Positions 11,898-21,376 of a stretch of 64,000 nt of DNA are shown piece after piece. Source of the DNA: Catillopecten margaritatus gill symbiont. GTDB taxonomy: Bacteria > Pseudomonadota > Gammaproteobacteria > PS1 > Pseudothioglobaceae. A program made the position numbers and the translations under genes. Within the stretch, counting starts at the first letter, position 1. Every line of letters begins with the position of its first letter. The DNA lies in the NCBI GenBank assembly GCA_037956075.1, contig CP138327.1, positions 310,001-374,000 on the forward strand. The letters are read 5' to 3'. The notes under the pieces are model-generated. The model searched no databases and was not told the DNA's origin. It worked only from the letters and a program-made list of their open reading frames with translations.

Positions 11898-12341
11898 ATG
11901 AAAAGAAGATTATTTTTAAAAAGTGCAATGGCAAGTTCTGCTGTTGTAACGGCAGTAGGCGCAGGCTTACTAACGCCATCAACGGTTTTTGCTGCCTCAG
12001 CAAACTTTACAGCAATATCAGATAAAGTAAAAGCAAGTGCAGCAAGTGCAGGCGCAGGTTCATTCAAGTTCAAAGCCCCTAAAATTGCTGAGAATGGTGC
12101 AGTGGTTCCAATGGAAATTGATGCCTCGAAGATGAGCGATGTCAGTAATATTGCTATTTTTGTACAAAATAACAGCACACCTTTGGCGGCTTCGTTTAAT
12201 TTATCTGGCGCTGTTGGCTTTGTTGCTGCTCGTGTTAAGATGGGTGCAACTTCAAAAGTAGATGCGTTAGTAACAGCGGGTGGTTCTACAACGAAAGTAA
12301 CGAAAGAAATCAAAGTAACTATTGGCGGCTGCGGCGGTTAA
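11898..12341 (+). CDS. soxY: thiosulfate oxidation carrier protein SoxY
   Basis: SoxY carries the sulfur intermediates covalently on a C-terminal cysteine. The 147-residue product ends in GGCGG, the diagnostic swinging arm, with Cys145 as the carrier residue. The N-terminus (MKRRLFLKSAMASSAVV) is a twin-arginine signal, as expected for folded SoxYZ export. Shine-Dalgarno taaggag precedes the ATG. The partner soxZ follows after 28 nt. Confidence 0.96.
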   Translation: MKRRLFLKSAMASSAVVTAVGAGLLTPSTVFAASANFTAISDKVKASAASAGAGSFKFKAPKIAENGAVVPMEIDASKMSDVSNIAIFVQNNSTPLAASFNLSGAVGFVAARVKMGATSKVDALVTAGGSTTKVTKEIKVTIGGCGG

Positions 12342-12369
12342 TTCAACATATTAATTAGGAGAAACTATT

Positions 12370-12672
12370 ATGGCAAAAATTAAATTAAAGCCGAAAGCAA
12401 GAAAAGGCGTTATTACTATTAAGGCGCTTGTTAAGCATCCAATGGAAACAGGTCTTCGTAAGAAGAAAGGTAAGTTAGTCCCTGCAAATCACATTATGCA
12501 TATGGTTATATCGCATAATGGTACTAAAATGGTTGATGCAGATATTGGTAGTTCAATATCTAAAGACCCTTATTTTAAGTTTAAAATTCCTGGTAAAAAA
12601 GGCGATACTATCAAACTTGATTATAAGGATAATTTAGGAAAAACAGGGACTGCGACTAAAAAGTCTAAGTAA
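12370..12672 (+). CDS. soxZ: thiosulfate oxidation carrier complex protein SoxZ
   Basis: SoxZ is the beta-sandwich partner of SoxY and is exported with it, having no signal peptide of its own. The 100-residue product has the family's usual size and opening pattern (KLKPKARKGVITIKALVKHP, then METGLRK) and an expected NHIMHMVISHNG core. Tandem placement after soxY confirms it. Confidence 0.96.
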   Translation: MAKIKLKPKARKGVITIKALVKHPMETGLRKKKGKLVPANHIMHMVISHNGTKMVDADIGSSISKDPYFKFKIPGKKGDTIKLDYKDNLGKTGTATKKSK

Positions 12673-12698
12673 CTCTGTTTTTTATTGAGGAGAGAATA

Positions 12699-13562
12699 AT
12701 GAAAAAAATAATAACAACAGTAGCAGTTGCGACTTTATTAAGTTCAACTACTATATTTGCAGCACAGCAATCATCAGTTGTTCAGGCTGACATTAATGCC
12801 TTTCAAGGTTACTTCAAGGATAGATTTTCTGAGTTGTCGTTAGATGACTTTTCTAAGGGTCCTTATGCGATGAATGAAGACAAGATGTTGCAGTTTGAAG
12901 CTGCGATGGATTTACCTCCATTTGAAGATCATGTAGAAAAAGGTGAGAAGGCATGGAATACACCCTTTAAAAATGGCAAAACTTACTCAAGTTGTTTTCC
13001 AGGTGGCGACGAAAATATTCGTGCTAACTATCCAAAATGGGATGCAGCCAAAGGTAAAGTGGTTGGCTTAGAAGGTGCTATCATTAATTGTCGCGTGAAA
13101 AACGGCGAGAAAAAGATTGGCTCTGGTAAAGGTAAACTTGCTTATATGGGCGCTTACTTAACGGGTCTTGCTGAGGGTAAAAAAATCAATGTAATCGTTC
13201 CAGAAGGGGACGCTAAAGCATTGGCTGCTTACAACGAAGGCAAAAGATTTTTCTATGCTAAACGAGGTCAGTTGAACTTATCTTGTGCAAACTGTCATGT
13301 GAATAATGCAGGTCAAAAACTTCGTGGTGATATTTTGTCACCCGCTTTAGGTCAGACGACTCACTTCCCAGTATGGCGTGGCAAATGGGCTAAGAAGAAA
13401 GGTGATGGTTTTGGTACTATTCAGCGTCGTTATGGTGGTTGTAACAAGCAAGTTCGTGCACAACCGTTTAAGCGTCAAAAAGACGAGTATAACAATCTGG
13501 AATACTTTCATACTGTCATGAGTAATGGCATGGAGATTTCTGGTACTGAATACAGACAATAA
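12699..13562 (+). CDS. soxA: sulfur oxidation c-type cytochrome SoxA (monoheme type)
   Basis: SoxA is the catalytic subunit of SoxXA and forms the thiosulfate-SoxY link through a heme-ligating cysteine persulfide. The 287-residue product has a Sec signal peptide (cleavage after IFAA), one heme motif CANCH at Cys196-Cys199-His200, and the active-site cysteine Cys248 in RRYGGCNKQVRAQP. The N-terminal heme motif of diheme SoxA is missing; Cys99 and Cys131 remain and may form the disulfide known in the monoheme class. Shine-Dalgarno gaggagag is present. Confidence 0.95.
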   Translation: MKKIITTVAVATLLSSTTIFAAQQSSVVQADINAFQGYFKDRFSELSLDDFSKGPYAMNEDKMLQFEAAMDLPPFEDHVEKGEKAWNTPFKNGKTYSSCFPGGDENIRANYPKWDAAKGKVVGLEGAIINCRVKNGEKKIGSGKGKLAYMGAYLTGLAEGKKINVIVPEGDAKALAAYNEGKRFFYAKRGQLNLSCANCHVNNAGQKLRGDILSPALGQTTHFPVWRGKWAKKKGDGFGTIQRRYGGCNKQVRAQPFKRQKDEYNNLEYFHTVMSNGMEISGTEYRQ

Positions 13563-13573
13563 AGGAGAATAAC

Positions 13574-13954
13574 ATGAAAAAATTATTATTAACAACGCTA
13601 ACTGTATTTGCATTGTCGTTACAAGTTGGTTGCACATCAGATGACGGATATGGTTCTACAGCTAAACCTGCTGATAAATCAACCGCATCTACTGCACCTG
13701 CTGCTAAATCAACTGCACCTTCTGCTTATGAGTCTGCCTTGAAATCTGCTAAAAAAGAGATTAAAAAGGCTAAGAAAGCAGGAATGCTTTGGAAGACAAT
13801 TGGTGGCAAGAAGGGACTTTTAGCAAAAGCGAAGAAGTTGGAAAAGAAAGGCAATACTAAGAAAGCCATTAAGCTTATTAATACTGCTAAGGCACATGCA
13901 ATTCTTGGTCAAAAGCAAGCTGTTGACCAAGCTAACGCAGGTCCTAACTTCTAA
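13574..13954 (+). CDS. soxK: SoxK-like SoxXA-binding lipoprotein
   Basis: This 126-residue protein has a lipoprotein signal with lipobox LQVGC (Cys20), a Ser/Ala/Thr-rich linker and a helical Lys-rich domain (ALKSAKKEIKKAKKAG, MLWKTIGG, LEKKGNTKKAIKLINTAK). The pattern of paired helices with a central W-x-T and a G-(N/D)-x-x-KA motif, plus its position right after soxA, fits SoxK/SAXB, the third subunit of SoxXAK that increases SoxXA activity. The fold match is by eye; position is the stronger argument. Confidence 0.65.
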   Translation: MKKLLLTTLTVFALSLQVGCTSDDGYGSTAKPADKSTASTAPAAKSTAPSAYESALKSAKKEIKKAKKAGMLWKTIGGKKGLLAKAKKLEKKGNTKKAIKLINTAKAHAILGQKQAVDQANAGPNF

Positions 13955-13974
13955 AACCGTTTAGTGTTATAGAA

Positions 13975-14003
13975 AAAATACCCCTTCATTGGGGTATTTT
14001 TTT
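13975..14003 (+). terminator. rho-independent terminator of the sox operon
   Basis: Stem aaaatacccc / ggggtatttt with loop ttcatt, then a T run, 20 nt after the soxK stop codon. It closes the soxXYZAK transcription unit. Confidence 0.92.
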
Positions 14004-14087
14004 ATCTGTATTTTTTTATTAGCAGTTAAGTTTTACTGAGATTTTTTTAATTGTAAAATGAAACCTGATTATCTAATTATTCTTTAA

Positions 14088-17000
14088 ATGCCTGCTGAAT
14101 TTATTCACCTTCATTGCCATAGCGAATACTCTGTTGAGAACAGTTTGATTCGCATACCAAAGTTAGTAAAACAGGCTAAAAAACTGGGTATGAATGCAAT
14201 TGCGTTGACGGATAATAATAATTTATTTGCAGCGGTTAAGTTTTATAAGGCGGCGAAAGAGGCGAATATTAAACCTATCTTTGGCACTGAGATTACTTTA
14301 AAAGGTGAGAAGAAAAATTCATCTTTATTGCTTCTGTGTCAAGATAGACAAGGGTATTTAAACCTCTCCAAACTCATTTCTTTGTCCTATCAAACAGGAG
14401 AAGGGATGGAGGGTGCAAATATTACCCTTGAACAATTACGGCAATATAATCAAGGCTTGATATTAATCGCACTGCCCGTGCATAGTGATGTGGCTCAGGC
14501 ATTAATTAAAAATAAGAGTTCTGAGTCCTATGCAAAAGCCAAAGTTTGGCAACAGATATTTGGTGACCGGTTTTATTTAGGGTTACAACGCACCAACCGT
14601 GTTCACGATGAACAGTATTTACACCCTTGTATAGAATTGGGCTTGGCACTTGATATTCCTTTAGTGGCAACGAATGATGTTCAATTTCTTGAAAAAGACG
14701 AATTTGAAGCGCATGAAGCGCGTATTTGCATCACTCAGGGTGGTTTATTAGACGATGCTCGACGAGAAAAGCGTTATTGCGAAGAGCAATATTTGAAGTC
14801 GGGGGGTGAGATGAGTGCGTTGTTTTCTGATTTACCCGAGGTACTTGCGAACAGTGTTGAAATTGCCAAACGATGTAATGTGCATTTTGAGCTATACAAA
14901 AAGAATTATTTACCTGATTTCCCTGTGCCAGAAGGCTTGACTATGGCGGAATTCTTTTCTCAAGAATCTAAACGAGGTTTGGAGTTGCGCCTAGAAGGGC
15001 TTGAAGTTGATAAAGAAGTTTATGATGAGCGTCTAGAGTTTGAGCTTTCAGTGATTAATAAAATGGATTTCCCGGGTTACTTTTTAATCGTTGCTGACTT
15101 TATCCGTTGGTCTAAAGACAATGATATTCCTGTAGGTCCAGGTCGTGGCTCTGGCGCAGGTTCTTTGGTAGCATACGCACTCGGCATCACCAATGTTGAT
15201 CCAATCAAACACGAATTACTGTTTGAGCGTTTTCTGAATCCTGAGCGTGTTTCAATGCCAGACTTTGATGTAGATTTCTGTACCGATCGTCGTGACGAGG
15301 TGATTGAATATGTCTCGCAAAAATATGGCTCTGAAAAAGTATCGCAAATTATCACTTATGGCACAATGGCAGCCAAAGGTGTGGTGCGTGACACAGGGCG
15401 TGTTTTGGGACATCCTTATGGGTTTAGTGACCGTATTTCTAAGTCCATTCCAAATGATTTAAAAATCAATTTATCTCGTGCTTTAGGGCGTTTTTCAGAA
15501 AAAGATTCGCAAGAAGACAAAGATAAGTGGTTCTCAGAAGAGCTGGCTAATCGTTATGATTCAGAAGAAAGTGTTACCGCTTTACTGGATCTGTCCTTGC
15601 AATTAGAGGGCTTGGTGCGTAATGTAGGCACGCATGCAGGCGGCGTTCTGATTGCACCGAGTAAAATTAGTGATTTCTGCCCAACTTATAAAGCCAGTAA
15701 TGAGGACGGTGTAGTTTCGCAGTTTGACATGAAAGATGTTGAAGCAGTTGGGTTGGTTAAATTTGACTTCTTGGGTTTATCAAACTTAACGGTCATTGAC
15801 AAAACTGTCAAATTAATTCATAAAAAAGGCTTGTGCGAAGAATTAATTGATATTGATGCGTTTTCATTAGACGATGAGGCTGTGTATGAGTTGTTGCAAC
15901 GATGTGATACCACGGGTATTTTCCAGCTAGAATCAGAAGGAATGCGGGGTTATCTGAAAAAATTGCAGGCAGATTCGTTTGAAGATATTGTGGCAATGTT
16001 GGCGCTCTATCGCCCAGGCCCACTTGATGCGGGCATGGTAGATGACTACATCAATGTCAAGCATGGCACGCAAAAAGTGAAATACCCGCATCCAATGTTA
16101 GAAGGAATTTTAGCCCCAACCAACGGTGTGTTTTTGTATCAAGAGCAAGTGATGCAATCTGCCCAAGTGATGGCAGGATACTCGTTAGGTGGTGCGGATT
16201 TATTGCGTCGGGCAATGGGTAAAAAAATTGCTTCTGAAATGGACGCACAACGCAGTGTGTTTGTTGAGGGTGCAGCAAAAAATGACATTGATGAGAAAAA
16301 AGCCAATGAAATTTTTGACTTAATCGACAAATTCTCGGGCTATGGTTTTAACAAATCTCACTCAGTTGCTTATGCTTATGTGTCCTATCAAACTGCATGG
16401 TTAAAATCCCATTATCCAGCTGCCTTTATGGCATCTGTGCTGTCACGAATGATGGACGACACGGACAGAGTTAGTTTTACCGTGAATGAAGTGCGGACGA
16501 TGGCACTAACGATTGAAGGTCCGAATGTGAATGAATCTTTGTATGAATTTAGCATTAAAGACGACAAAACCCTTACTTATGGCTTGGGGGCAATTAAAGG
16601 CGTAGGTGAGGCAGTTGTTGAGTTGTTGGTTGCTGAACGCGAAGCTAATGGTAAATACCACGATTTATTTGATTTTTGTATGCGTATTGAAAAACGCGCC
16701 TTGAATAAACGCGCGCTTGAGGCGCTGATTTATAGCGGTGCTTTGGATGAGTTTGGGGTGGAGAGATCCAGTTTGATTCATACTTACCCAAATGCAACGA
16801 AACAAGCGGAACAACAGCAAAATGACCGCTCCAGTGGACAAAGTGGTTTGTTTGGCGAAGTGCAAGGTTGTCAAGAATACGAAGCACATTATGCCGTCGT
16901 GCCACCTTTTTCATTTAGGCAAACTTTACAATTTGAAAAAATTGTGATGGGTTATTATTTTTACAACCATCCAACTGATGAATATAAAAATGATTTAAAG

Positions 17001-17555
17001 GCAATTACCGCCACTCTGCCTAAGGATTTGACTTTTAGAAATAGTAAAGAAGTGCGTGTATTGGCATTAATTTCTGATGTTTATTATCGCACCACCAAAA
17101 AAGGGAAATTGATGGTATCCCTGGCACTTGAAGACGGCAAGACAGTGTTAAATGCGGTTATTTTTGCCAAAGTATTGGAAACTGAAGGTATTAGCGAGCA
17201 ACTAAAGGTGGATACTGTGGTCGTTATTTCAGGAAAAATTGAGCGAGATGATTACCGAGATGGCTGGCAATTGATCATTGATAATATCGAAAATATTGAT
17301 AGCGTCAAGGAAAAATACGCTAGAAGTTTTGACATTTTGCTCAATGAGCAACACATAGAATTGTTCGACCAACTTGCCACAGAGCTCAAACAAAATCAAG
17401 GAAAGTGCCCTGTGAAATTAGTTTATCACACCGAAAAATCTACCGGTTCAATACGATTAGGGCGTGAATACGCTGTTCAACCTACCCAACAATTAATTGA
17501 GAGGGTGGATGCACTATTAAAGGATAATGTGGGTCAAATTAATTACTCACATTGA
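14088..17555 (+). CDS. dnaE: DNA polymerase III subunit alpha
   Basis: DnaE is the replicative polymerase subunit. The 1155-residue product matches E. coli (1160). It starts with the PHP domain (FIHLHCHSEYSVENS), has the polymerase catalytic motif PDFDVDFC with Asp392 and Asp394, the finger motif GPGRGSGAGSLVAYALGI, the helix-hairpin-helix region around YGLGAIKGVGE, and a C-terminal OB fold (residues about 985-1070). No clear Shine-Dalgarno is seen before the ATG. The 3' end overlaps the convergent comEC by 13 nt. Confidence 0.97.
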   Translation: MPAEFIHLHCHSEYSVENSLIRIPKLVKQAKKLGMNAIALTDNNNLFAAVKFYKAAKEANIKPIFGTEITLKGEKKNSSLLLLCQDRQGYLNLSKLISLSYQTGEGMEGANITLEQLRQYNQGLILIALPVHSDVAQALIKNKSSESYAKAKVWQQIFGDRFYLGLQRTNRVHDEQYLHPCIELGLALDIPLVATNDVQFLEKDEFEAHEARICITQGGLLDDARREKRYCEEQYLKSGGEMSALFSDLPEVLANSVEIAKRCNVHFELYKKNYLPDFPVPEGLTMAEFFSQESKRGLELRLEGLEVDKEVYDERLEFELSVINKMDFPGYFLIVADFIRWSKDNDIPVGPGRGSGAGSLVAYALGITNVDPIKHELLFERFLNPERVSMPDFDVDFCTDRRDEVIEYVSQKYGSEKVSQIITYGTMAAKGVVRDTGRVLGHPYGFSDRISKSIPNDLKINLSRALGRFSEKDSQEDKDKWFSEELANRYDSEESVTALLDLSLQLEGLVRNVGTHAGGVLIAPSKISDFCPTYKASNEDGVVSQFDMKDVEAVGLVKFDFLGLSNLTVIDKTVKLIHKKGLCEELIDIDAFSLDDEAVYELLQRCDTTGIFQLESEGMRGYLKKLQADSFEDIVAMLALYRPGPLDAGMVDDYINVKHGTQKVKYPHPMLEGILAPTNGVFLYQEQVMQSAQVMAGYSLGGADLLRRAMGKKIASEMDAQRSVFVEGAAKNDIDEKKANEIFDLIDKFSGYGFNKSHSVAYAYVSYQTAWLKSHYPAAFMASVLSRMMDDTDRVSFTVNEVRTMALTIEGPNVNESLYEFSIKDDKTLTYGLGAIKGVGEAVVELLVAEREANGKYHDLFDFCMRIEKRALNKRALEALIYSGALDEFGVERSSLIHTYPNATKQAEQQQNDRSSGQSGLFGEVQGCQEYEAHYAVVPPFSFRQTLQFEKIVMGYYFYNHPTDEYKNDLKAITATLPKDLTFRNSKEVRVLALISDVYYRTTKKGKLMVSLALEDGKTVLNAVIFAKVLETEGISEQLKVDTVVVISGKIERDDYRDGWQLIIDNIENIDSVKEKYARSFDILLNEQHIELFDQLATELKQNQGKCPVKLVYHTEKSTGSIRLGREYAVQPTQQLIERVDALLKDNVGQINYSH

Positions 17556-19837
17556 CGCAAATAATAGCGTTTATTATCTTTTCTATATTCTTGAATTTCG
17601 ATTTTTTCACTTAATAAAATCTCAATTTGCCCCGAGCAATTGGTTTGTAGGGTTTTGATGTTGTTGTATTGATAGCGTTGCATAATTTTTTTAGCGGGGT
17701 GATGGAAACGGTTTTTAAAACCACTGGAAATTACCACTAATTCTGGTGACACTGCTTTTAAAAATAGTTGTGTAGAGGAGGTTTTGCTGCCATGATGAGG
17801 GGACATTAAAACATTGTTTTTTAATTTTTCTTTGAGGTTTTTTACCAAATAATATTCAACTTCTTTTTCAATATCACCCGTGAGCAAAGCACTGTATTTC
17901 TCAGTGGAAATTTTTAGTACGCAAGAGGCATTATTACCTTTAAAATCGCTATTTTTATTGGGGTTGAGTATTTCAAAGAACACGCCATCCCATTTCCAAT
18001 TTTGCCCTGTTTGGCAAATCGTTGTTTTTACTTCAATTTTTTTAGGTACAGAAGTGAGTATTTCACCTATTTCAAAATTCTCTAAAATATTGTGAAACCC
18101 GCCGATATGGTCATTATCTCCGTGTGAAATGATAACTTTGTCTAAAATACGAATATGTTTTGCGTGCAAAAAAGGCGTAATAACGCTATCACCGAGATTA
18201 AATCCAGAGCGGTATATCGCACCCGTGTCAAACACTAAAGTATGGTTTTTCGTTTGCACCACATGGGACAATCCCTGTCCAACATCAAGAGTGGTAATGA
18301 GCACGGAATTATCGGCTATTTTTTGAGCAGGTGTGAGCAATAGCAAACCTAAAATTGGAATTGATAGCCAACGAAGTTTTAGTCCTTTTGGTGATATGGC
18401 AATAAATAAACCGAAAATAAAAATTGCTAAATCTATCAGCGAGGTTTGCGAATAATGCCATTTATTAAATTCAAATTTTTGCAATTGTTCTAAGAATAAG
18501 GACAGATAAATTAAGGCTTGATCGGCGATTGAAAAAACCAAAGTGGATAAGTAATCTAATCCAATAAAAGCGAGCGATGCACCAATTAAAGCAAAGGGTG
18601 TGGCAATAAAACTAAAAACAGGAATGGCAATCAAATTGGCAATTGGTGATACAATTGAGCCTGTTGAAAAAAACCAAATGGTCAGTGGCAAGGAAGCAAT
18701 GCTAATCAATAATTGTAGATAAATAAGACGATAAAGCCAAGATTTTTGTTGATGTCGCCCAGCACCATAAACAATCACGGCAACCACATAAAATGACAGC
18801 CAAAAACCGATGCTAAAGACGCTTAATGGATTGTTAATCAGCACTAAAAGTAGTGCCACACCATAGAGTTGCCAAACATTATGATGGCGTTTCAAGATAA
18901 TTGACAGAAAAACTACACTTGCCATAATAAAGGCGCGACCTGTGGGGATGGAAAAACCCGCAATTAAGGCGTATAAAAATGCAGAAAGCAAGCCAAAATA
19001 GGCACCCATAATTTGTGCAGGCACTTTTAAGCAAAGTCGTCGAGAGCGTCGCCATAAAAATTGCACCAATAGAAAAACAAAACCAGAGATAAGTCCGATA
19101 TGCAAACCAGAAATAACGCTTAAGTGCGTAGTATTGGTAGATCTAAACAATTCCCAGTGTTTGTTTTTTACAAAGGAGCGGTCGCCGATAACAAGGGCGT
19201 TGAGCACCCCACCAAATTCTTGTTGAGTGAGAATAGGGGACAAGGTTTGTCGGATAGATTGTCGAATTTTATCAATTGAAGACAAGGTGGGGTTAGAGAA
19301 AATAAGTCGATTATCAGGCGAGGTTCGAACATAGCCAGTGGCATCAATGCGTTTATAAAACAGCCATTTTTCATAATCAAAACCACCGAGGTTTTGATAG
19401 CCGTTATTAGGCTTCATTTTGAGTAATAATTGCCAAGTGTCGCCAACTTGTAAATCGGGCACAAAGACTTTTTTGCGACTATACCAAGACAGTTTTAATT
19501 GCCCTTCAAAGGGAGAAATTGCCTTGAAAAAGAATTTGGTACTGCGTTTTGATTTTTCGGGTAATTCAATGATTTCACCCGTGACTAAAATCGGCTTATT
19601 TAAGTAAATTTCTTTGACTTTGGTATTGAGGACTTGCGTCGATATAAACCCCATCCAAGCAAAACCAAGTAGAAAAAACACCAGATTCAAACTGAGCGAC
19701 TGATGACGCCTAAAAAGCGTGAAAATTGCCAAAATTAGAGTGAAAATAATACCCCACTCTACACCCGTGATTGGCAGTGTGTTTTTGAGTGAAAACAGTG
19801 AAATTCCAAGGAGAAAATTTAGGGCGTAAATAAACAT
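17543..19837 (-). CDS. comEC: DNA internalization-related competence protein ComEC/Rec2
   Basis: ComEC forms the inner-membrane channel that takes up single-stranded DNA in natural transformation. The 764-residue product has the family's full length and order: N-terminal membrane helices, an OB-like periplasmic domain (about 55-160), the multi-helix Competence domain (STNTTHLSVISGLHIGLISG, about 230-250), and a C-terminal metallo-beta-lactamase domain with HGDNDHIGG and SPHHGSKTSS. No frameshift is visible, so uptake capacity appears intact for this component. The coding ends of comEC and dnaE overlap. Confidence 0.94.
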   Translation of the reverse strand: MFIYALNFLLGISLFSLKNTLPITGVEWGIIFTLILAIFTLFRRHQSLSLNLVFFLLGFAWMGFISTQVLNTKVKEIYLNKPILVTGEIIELPEKSKRSTKFFFKAISPFEGQLKLSWYSRKKVFVPDLQVGDTWQLLLKMKPNNGYQNLGGFDYEKWLFYKRIDATGYVRTSPDNRLIFSNPTLSSIDKIRQSIRQTLSPILTQQEFGGVLNALVIGDRSFVKNKHWELFRSTNTTHLSVISGLHIGLISGFVFLLVQFLWRRSRRLCLKVPAQIMGAYFGLLSAFLYALIAGFSIPTGRAFIMASVVFLSIILKRHHNVWQLYGVALLLVLINNPLSVFSIGFWLSFYVVAVIVYGAGRHQQKSWLYRLIYLQLLISIASLPLTIWFFSTGSIVSPIANLIAIPVFSFIATPFALIGASLAFIGLDYLSTLVFSIADQALIYLSLFLEQLQKFEFNKWHYSQTSLIDLAIFIFGLFIAISPKGLKLRWLSIPILGLLLLTPAQKIADNSVLITTLDVGQGLSHVVQTKNHTLVFDTGAIYRSGFNLGDSVITPFLHAKHIRILDKVIISHGDNDHIGGFHNILENFEIGEILTSVPKKIEVKTTICQTGQNWKWDGVFFEILNPNKNSDFKGNNASCVLKISTEKYSALLTGDIEKEVEYYLVKNLKEKLKNNVLMSPHHGSKTSSTQLFLKAVSPELVVISSGFKNRFHHPAKKIMQRYQYNNIKTLQTNCSGQIEILLSEKIEIQEYRKDNKRYYLRQCE

Positions 19838-20182
19838 AAATAACCGTCATAAAATGACACCATAATTAAGTCAAATATTAATCACAGTATAATTTTATAA
19901 TATTCTGTGAAACACTTGATTTAATGCGTGAAACCTTAAAAGTTTTCCCCCATAACGAAATAAAAGCTAACTGACTCTATTTTTGTTGATATTTGTTTTT
20001 TTAAAACTTTCATAAATATTTGATTTTTAATTAAAAAAAATAGTTGATTGTTTTTTATTCAAAACCATAAGAAAGTGCAATATACCAATGTTTTTTACTA
20101 TTTTAACGAAGATATTAACAGAGTTATCCACAGTTTTGTGGGTAACTCTACTGAGTGTTGATTTAGCAAGGTTTTTGACTAT
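19838..20182. other. AT-rich intergenic region with paired inverted DnaA-like boxes
   Basis: This 345-nt gap between comEC and coaBC has no credible gene. It contains very AT-rich stretches (19980-20090) and, at about 20120-20147, an inverted repeat whose left arm includes the perfect DnaA box TTATCCACA and whose right arm reads TTACCCACA on the minus strand. On the coaBC strand the hairpin could also be a terminator, although the T run is weak. I cannot tell origin-like function from chance. Confidence 0.5.
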
Positions 20183-21376
20183 TTATAAAATTTTTTTATT
20201 TACCATTTCAACAATTTTTCTAGCTATCTTTTGCTTAGTATTTTTTTCGATTTTTTGGTGGTTTTTCGAGGTTAAGAATATCACTTCATTTTCATCACTT
20301 TTGAAGCCAAAATCAGCGTTAGAAACATCATTTAAGATAATGGCGTCACACCCTTTGTTTTTTAACTTGTTTTCAGCATTTTTAATCAAGTTTTGCGTCT
20401 CTGCAGCAAAGCCAATGCAAATTGGTTTTTGTGGCAATTGGCACACTTCTTTTAAAATATCTTTGGTCGGAGTTAACTCTAAAATGAGCGCTTTATCCGA
20501 CTTCTTAATCTTGTGTTTTTCACTGTTTTTGACACAATAATCACTCACCGCAGCACAAGCAATAAAAATGTCTTGTTTGGCAATATTGTGCATCACAGAT
20601 TGATACATTTGTTCGGCACTCAATGCAGAAATCGTCTCGGCTTTTTGGTTTAAATTAACGCTAATATTACCCACCACCAAAGTTACTTTTGCCCCTGCTT
20701 CGATACAAGCATCGGCGAGTGCTGACCCCATTTTTCCACTCGAATGATTAGACAAATATCTCACGGGGTCAATGGCTTCAACCGTTGCCCCCAAAGTAAT
20801 TAATACTTTTTTACCCGTTAGTTTTGTATTTTGAAAAAGCGCACCGACTTGTTGAGCAATATCCGCAGACTCAGCCAAACGCCCCTCGCCAACATCCCCA
20901 CAGGCTTGCTCACCACTTTCAGGTTGAATGACAATGACTTGTCGTTGCACCAGTGTCTTTAAATTCGCCTGCACACCGTTACTTACATACATTTTCTGAT
21001 TCATCGCAGGGGCAACTATCATCGGACAATCACTCGCCAAAACCACGCTGCTTAGTAAGTCATTTGCCTTACCTAACGCCAAATTCGCAAGGGTATTTGC
21101 ACTCGCAGGGGCAATCAAAATCGCATCCGCCCATTTTGCTAATTCAATATGCCCCATCGATAATTCAGCTTCTTTATCCCACAGATTATGATGCACTTTA
21201 TGTTGAGAAGTTACTTGCAAAGACAATTCCGTCACAAATTGCGAGCCACCTTGTGTCAAAACCACACGCACTTTCGCCCCTAAATCCTGCAATCGACGCA
21301 CAATGTCAGGGGCTTTGTAAGCGGCAATTGAGCCACTCACGCCTAAAATAATATTTTTATTAGTCAGTATTTTCAT
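20183..21376 (-). CDS. coaBC: bifunctional phosphopantothenoylcysteine decarboxylase/phosphopantothenate-cysteine ligase
   Basis: CoaBC performs two steps of coenzyme A synthesis: it ligates cysteine to phosphopantothenate (CoaB) and decarboxylates the product with FMN (CoaC). The 397-residue product starts with the flavoprotein motif ILGVSGSIAAYKAPDIVRRL, has the CoaC APAMN motif (PMIVAPAMNQKMY) and the CoaB part beginning GKKVLITLGATVEAIDPVRYLSN-like, with the conserved NHSSGKMG segment. It overlaps ribD by 4 nt (ATGA), so the two are translationally coupled. Confidence 0.96.
   Translation of the reverse strand: MKILTNKNIILGVSGSIAAYKAPDIVRRLQDLGAKVRVVLTQGGSQFVTELSLQVTSQHKVHHNLWDKEAELSMGHIELAKWADAILIAPASANTLANLALGKANDLLSSVVLASDCPMIVAPAMNQKMYVSNGVQANLKTLVQRQVIVIQPESGEQACGDVGEGRLAESADIAQQVGALFQNTKLTGKKVLITLGATVEAIDPVRYLSNHSSGKMGSALADACIEAGAKVTLVVGNISVNLNQKAETISALSAEQMYQSVMHNIAKQDIFIACAAVSDYCVKNSEKHKIKKSDKALILELTPTKDILKEVCQLPQKPICIGFAAETQNLIKNAENKLKNKGCDAIILNDVSNADFGFKSDENEVIFLTSKNHQKIEKNTKQKIARKIVEMVNKKIL

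Noticed and set aside
20088-20540. 150-codon plus-strand frame at the coaBC 3' end
   Set aside because: Overlaps coaBC and the AT-rich gap; Phe/Leu/Ile-rich translation comes from AT-rich antisense DNA, and no family is recognisable.
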